Shown in pieces: positions 59,951-64,000 of a DNA stretch of 64,000 nucleotides (positions are counted from its first letter, which is position 1; each line of letters opens with the position of its first letter). A program made the translations under genes and the position numbers. The stretch comes from Lasioglossum baleicum (taxonomy: Eukaryota > Arthropoda > Insecta > Hymenoptera > Halictidae): positions 5,766,001-5,830,000 of the forward strand of contig NC_134943.1 of NCBI RefSeq assembly GCF_051020765.1, given 5' to 3'. Below the pieces are notes generated by a model. It did no database searches. It was not told where the DNA came from and saw only the letters and a list, made by a program, of their open reading frames with translations.

Positions 59951-62912
59951 TGAGGTAAATTGCAAGAACGTCACCAAAAGGCCAGCAAGAACCGCTAAGA
60001 AAAATCACGATCGAACCAGACGGATGAACGAGTTTGATCGGTGATAACCTTTGGCTAGCATCGATCACACGACAGACCTCGAGCGCGATTTGACGTAATC
60101 GCCCCGCGAACGGATCATAATCGAGGCAAACGGAATCGTAGTGGTACAAGGACAGCCGGTGTGGCGGCGGAGCAGCTTGGACAGCATCGAAGACTAGCCA
60201 GGCTCTGCTCGCCACAGGACTTCTCGAGGTTGTCGGGGGACGAAGTGCAAGGAAACTGACCAGGAGGGGGCGGGAATCCGTGGAATGTCGAATTCGGTTC
60301 TGGTTAGGCCCCACGGATTCGGCCCCGTCGCGTTATTCTAGACCAGCGAGCGCGCGCGCGTTTACGGCGAAGGCGACCACGCACGAACGAGCCTAACCGA
60401 GGCGAGCATAGTCTTCGAGGGAGAGGTGAACGAACCTCCGAATCTCCGGCCAGGACTGGAGAGGGGACGAACGAAGGGAAAAGTAGGAGTAGGGAAAAGA
60501 AGAGTGGACGCCCGGTAGAACCAGATGGATCAAGGACTATATCGGAGAGGATCGAACGGGGGGGGGGATAAAAGCGGCGCCGAAAACTGCTTGCTGAAAA
60601 ACGCGACGACCCTCTTTGTGCTTCACCCAGAAGAGTCTATCTACTAACTTGTCGGTTGCTCTGTTTCGCGTGATTATCGCGATTTAATAATCGGCGTGGG
60701 TTATTAATTGCGCGCGGTGTCCGTTAGACCGTTATCGGCGCAGCTTATGTCACAATGTAACTGAACAGGTTGCATCGACAGGCGCGCGGTGAGGCAGAGC
60801 GAGGCGGGACCAGGCGGAAAACGCGTGACTCGGAACGTTTTTGCGCTCCGGAGTCGCGCGTATTCGAAAAAATCCGTGCTACAATGCTCGCTCGAATCGG
60901 TCGATCGATTGAAACGCGACGACGCTGTTCAAGGACGTACTAGCGCGACGCACGTTTTTGCTTGGAACGAAACAATAACGCCGACACTGCGGAAAACTCG
61001 CGGCAAATCGTGAGAGAACCGGAAGAGACGGGGCCGACGCTCCGGGCTCTGAGGTTTTACCGGTTCAGTTTTCCACGAGACTACTGTGCACCGTTTCGCG
61101 GCCTTGCGAAAGACGCGAGAACAGATCGCGCGACCAGATACGACCAGGAAAAATCAAATCGCTTAGTTTCCGCGAAGAAAAATAGATTCAAACGGATATT
61201 GAATGTGTCACATCAGGCTCGGAGCTGTTCACACCGCGAGAAAATTGAGTTCATTAATTTCATCGTGTTTTCAGGTGTGATTATCTTTAAATGGTCCTCT
61301 TTTCGGTCTACAGTCCCCTTTTTGGCAGGATGATGCAGTTGTCCGAAGTCAAACTAAAAGATTGTAGGAATGTTTCGTTTTCTCGGATTTTTGGAAATTG
61401 TGTATTTTTATGTACTGGATGATTCTATGTTACGTTATGAAATTGCAGAAATACTCGAAAATGTGTATGTTATGCATTCAATTGAAATGAAAACTGTTCA
61501 GACACTGTAAGGCTGTTTTCTTTTTCTTGCAATTTAATAGAGTGCACTTCCACGTGCCTGTCTCTTTTGGAAAATTGTTTCATAAAGTACCACGGTCTAC
61601 TTGTTTCATTCTCTACCTGCCATAACGTTCGAAGCTTTCCATCAAGATAATAAACTAGCCTGATTAATAGACTGTGGATTTTGTACATTTCTAGTGTGTA
61701 CAGGCACGTAGAGCATAACAAGAGAAATGGTTTAATGGAAATTTAATAGAGTTTGTCTTTCACTTCGCATTTCTAGAAACTCGTAACAAACGAAATGTCT
61801 GTTTCACTATTTCCTGCGTTCGTAAAAGCAAGGGAAATAATCCGCATTTACTTTAATACCGGATCAAAAAACTTGCTACAATTCTGCAGTTTTGTTAACA
61901 ATCGTTGAAGTAAATGTATTATAGATAAATGTATTGTGAGGTGAAAAAGAGATCACGCAGGACAAGGAATGAATGTCAACTGAATTCTGTATTAAACTCA
62001 AATAAATCAACATTGCACATAAAAATCGCAGAAAGCAGCAACAGCTCCAAAACAATCCGCTTAAAACTTTAAATACTCTGCCATATTTCTTCCAAAGAAA
62101 AATTCCTGCTGTAACCAGCATAATTGCATCGAGAATCGAATCACCTCGCAAAAAGAGGACCGAAAAATCCAATTACAGCGTACCAATGGAAATAATACAG
62201 AACCAAAAAATCGTTCACCGAGCAGAGATAAATTTCCAGGAGCAGTGTTCGACAAAGTGGCAGCGGCAATTAACCGGCAAAAAGAAGGATGATAGGTCGT
62301 GGCCCCCGAAAGGATCGGCAGTTGATCGGAGAGCCCGACGTGGCTCCGGCCGGGCCAAATAAAGTCAAGCCTTAGTTTTTCGTCGGTCGAGCTTGCTCGT
62401 ACACGCGCGCGTATACGTAGATACATACAAGCAGAAAGAGAGAGATACATATACATATAGGTCCGAGGAGGAGGCGAGCGGAATCGGTCGGTGTCCGAGC
62501 ACGTAACCAAAATTCAAATCCGGGGGCGCGATTGTTATGCGAGCTGCATCGGCGGGTTCAGATGCCTGGCTGCCAAAATCCGCGGCTCGATAGCATCGCC
62601 GGCGCCTGTCCTGAAGCCGGCCGAAGCGGACTGGGATGCGTCATCGTTCGTATCCGCGCGGATTTCGATCGGATATCGTCGAGCAGTGCGTTGGTCGTTA
62701 GGTTTCCTCGAGTGTAATTGCGGAGATATTATTAAAATCGCGACTGCGAGAGAGACGACGATAAAGACGCGAAGAATGAACAAAGAGGGTCGAGAGAGGC
62801 TCGCGGAGGAGCGGGAAGAAGGAATGTGCGAATATACACTCGCGGGAGAGCAAGAGAGAGACGATTGGCATGCAGGTCGCGCGGGATGTTGTCCTAGGTC
62901 ACGCGTAATCCT

Positions 62913-62945
62913 GCTCTCTCTCTCTCTCTCTCGCTCTCTCTCTCT
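62913..62945. repeat. (CT)n microsatellite
   Basis: A CT run with one G interruption, within a pyrimidine-rich stretch. Confidence 0.8.
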
Positions 62946-63854
62946 TTTACTCTTTTCTTCGGTCTTTTTCTCCTCTCATCTCGACGACGACGACAACGCG
63001 ACGATGCAGAGAGGATGCTAGCGTTCTCTTCGCTTGCGGCCTGTCGTCTTTCCATCATTTTCATAATAAGATCGTGGCCCGTGAATCCGCGAACGCGGCC
63101 CCGAGTGATTTACGAGCGGCCGCCTCTCGCGGATTTCTATGGGTTCTCGCGTGTTCCCTGGCTTTTGCTAAACACGCCGGATGAATATCGATTAGCGAGC
63201 TACGGACGGACACGCCGGGAACGCAACGATAAAAATAATTGACCAAACGAACGACCGTGTTCGATGCTGTGTCGATCCACGGCCTTTTACGTGCACGGTT
63301 TTCGTGAATTCCTCTGTGGGCTGCGCAGGACCGCGATTTTTGCGTGTTTCCGTGATTTTTCTCGAACGGATCGATTCATTGGACTTTCTAAGAACGCGCA
63401 GTTAAAAATACAGTTGCACCTCGATTATCCGGACCTTCGAAATTTAAATAGCTCAACATACAGTGAACCGTATGCAACACTACTTATTATGTAAATCGAC
63501 AAAGACTGCATCTCATGTTTGGTTCTCGTTAGATTCTCGCTGGTTTCGTGCAAGATTCGTGATGATTTCTACGGTGATTTTTGCGACGATTTTTGCGGCT
63601 GGATTTTCGTGAGTTTTCCCGGACGGATCGGTTGAGAAGGTTTGGTAAGAGGAACGTGCACGGTGGCCGAGCCAGAGGCCAGCCGACCGAGCCCACGGAG
63701 GAACGAACGAACGAACGATCGCTTATTCCTGACGAAGAGAGCACGATCGTCGGCGCGCGCGCGCGACCAGGACGGCGAATGCCCAAAACTCAGCTGGTGT
63801 CAATGAACTCGGCCATGTGAGGAGTCGGACGAGGCCTCCTCGGCTTATACTCAC

Positions 63855-63972
63855 TATCGGGGTCTTGTCTTTCCCATGAAACCGAGACTAATTTCGTGAC
63901 TTTGCGAAAGCCCCCGGCGACCGGCAACTGCAACGGTACACCCTCCACCGACACTTCTTGATCTGTGCCCAT
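63855..63972 (-). CDS. Possible coding exon of an unrecognised leftward gene (partial)
   Basis: On the minus strand an ATG at 63972 opens 39 codons starting MGTDQEVSVEGVPLQLPVAG. They are followed in phase 1 by a consensus splice donor, GTGAGTATAAG, at 63854. Composition is not low-complexity and the predicted peptide alternates like beta strands (KLVSVSWE). An in-frame stop lies 19-21 nt upstream, so the ATG is a true start or the exon begins at a nearby TTAG acceptor. The frame stays open past the donor to 63790, so without a downstream exon this remains a candidate. I do not recognise the protein. Confidence 0.35.
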
Positions 63973-64000
63973 CGATCCCGCCGATGCTAATTAATTACAC

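Larger units (their letters stand above)
51071..63850. other. Gene-poor flank, third part
   Basis: CpG-rich blocks (52.8-53.3, 54.8-55.3, 56.2-57.5, 58.1-59.2, 60.3-61.1, 62.3-63.3 kb) are separated by AT-rich DNA. Open frames of 100-230 codons occur in the GC-rich blocks but always with equally long frames on the other strand and with low-complexity Ser/Arg/Leu content. No coding exon could be supported. The region may contain untranslated exons or introns of a leftward gene starting or passing at the right edge. Confidence 0.45.

Noticed and set aside
59853..60314. 153-codon minus-strand frame with a moderately protein-like C-terminus
   Set aside because: It partly overlaps the diverged tandem repeat, has no recognisable domain, and no flanking exons could be matched.
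60559..60576. ATAAAAG after a G run as a TATA promoter
   Set aside because: No initiator lies at the expected distance and no coding exon follows.
1..64000. tRNA genes
   Set aside because: I looked for the T-loop signature (GGTTCGAATCC and variants) with paired flanks on the + strand and found none; a dedicated scan could still find a diverged one.

Overview
This is eukaryotic, insect-type DNA carrying the distal end of an Osiris (DUF1676) gene cluster. Six intron-bearing genes, all on the + strand, lie between 4.7 and 32.2 kb. Each encodes a secretory-pathway protein with an N-terminal signal peptide, a closely spaced cysteine pair and, in the second half, a long hydrophobic Met/Leu/Ala-rich stretch. 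Gene order plus C-terminal features (AQxLAY motifs in the last two genes, a long His-rich protein in the third) fit Osi14, Osi16, Osi17, Osi18, Osi19 and Osi20 in the conserved insect order. The family is firm. Individual numbering is recalled and positional: better for Osi18-20, weaker for Osi14/16/17. Abundant CpG, GA/CT microsatellites and strong GC heterogeneity suggest a hymenopteran, perhaps a bee; this is inference.

Layout. 1-4.7 kb: no supported gene. 4.7-6.4 kb: Osi14-like. 7.0-7.2 kb: MITE-like repeat. 7.5-9.8 kb: Osi16-like, with five exons, Gly/Tyr-rich repeats and a 36-bp tandem array in intron 1. 9.8-16.9 kb: noncoding, holding a decayed DNA transposon with ~197-bp terminal inverted repeats, a 16-bp AT minisatellite beside it and a GA tract. 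17.0-21.5 kb: Osi17-like, four exons, 584 residues. 22.5-23.7 kb: Osi18. 26.1-27.5 kb: Osi19. 28.6-28.9 kb: second copy of the MITE-like repeat. 30.1-32.2 kb: Osi20. 32.2-63.8 kb: about 31 kb without a convincing coding exon, containing microsatellites, a 254-bp near-palindromic MITE with 8-bp target duplication, a GC-rich island and a diverged ~150-bp tandem repeat. At the far right a minus-strand exon ending in a strong splice donor may belong to the next gene.

The cluster looks like a co-regulated battery. Five of the six genes have a TATA-like box 30-33 bp upstream of a CA-containing initiator (TCAGTC in three). Four of the six share a phase-1 intron at the entry to the hydrophobic domain; Osi19 and Osi20 lack it. 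Osiris proteins are known in insects as secretory/endosomal proteins of cuticle-forming epithelia (trachea, bristles, pores), so concerted expression in cuticle-secreting cells is the likely theme. I found no tRNA, rRNA or CRISPR.
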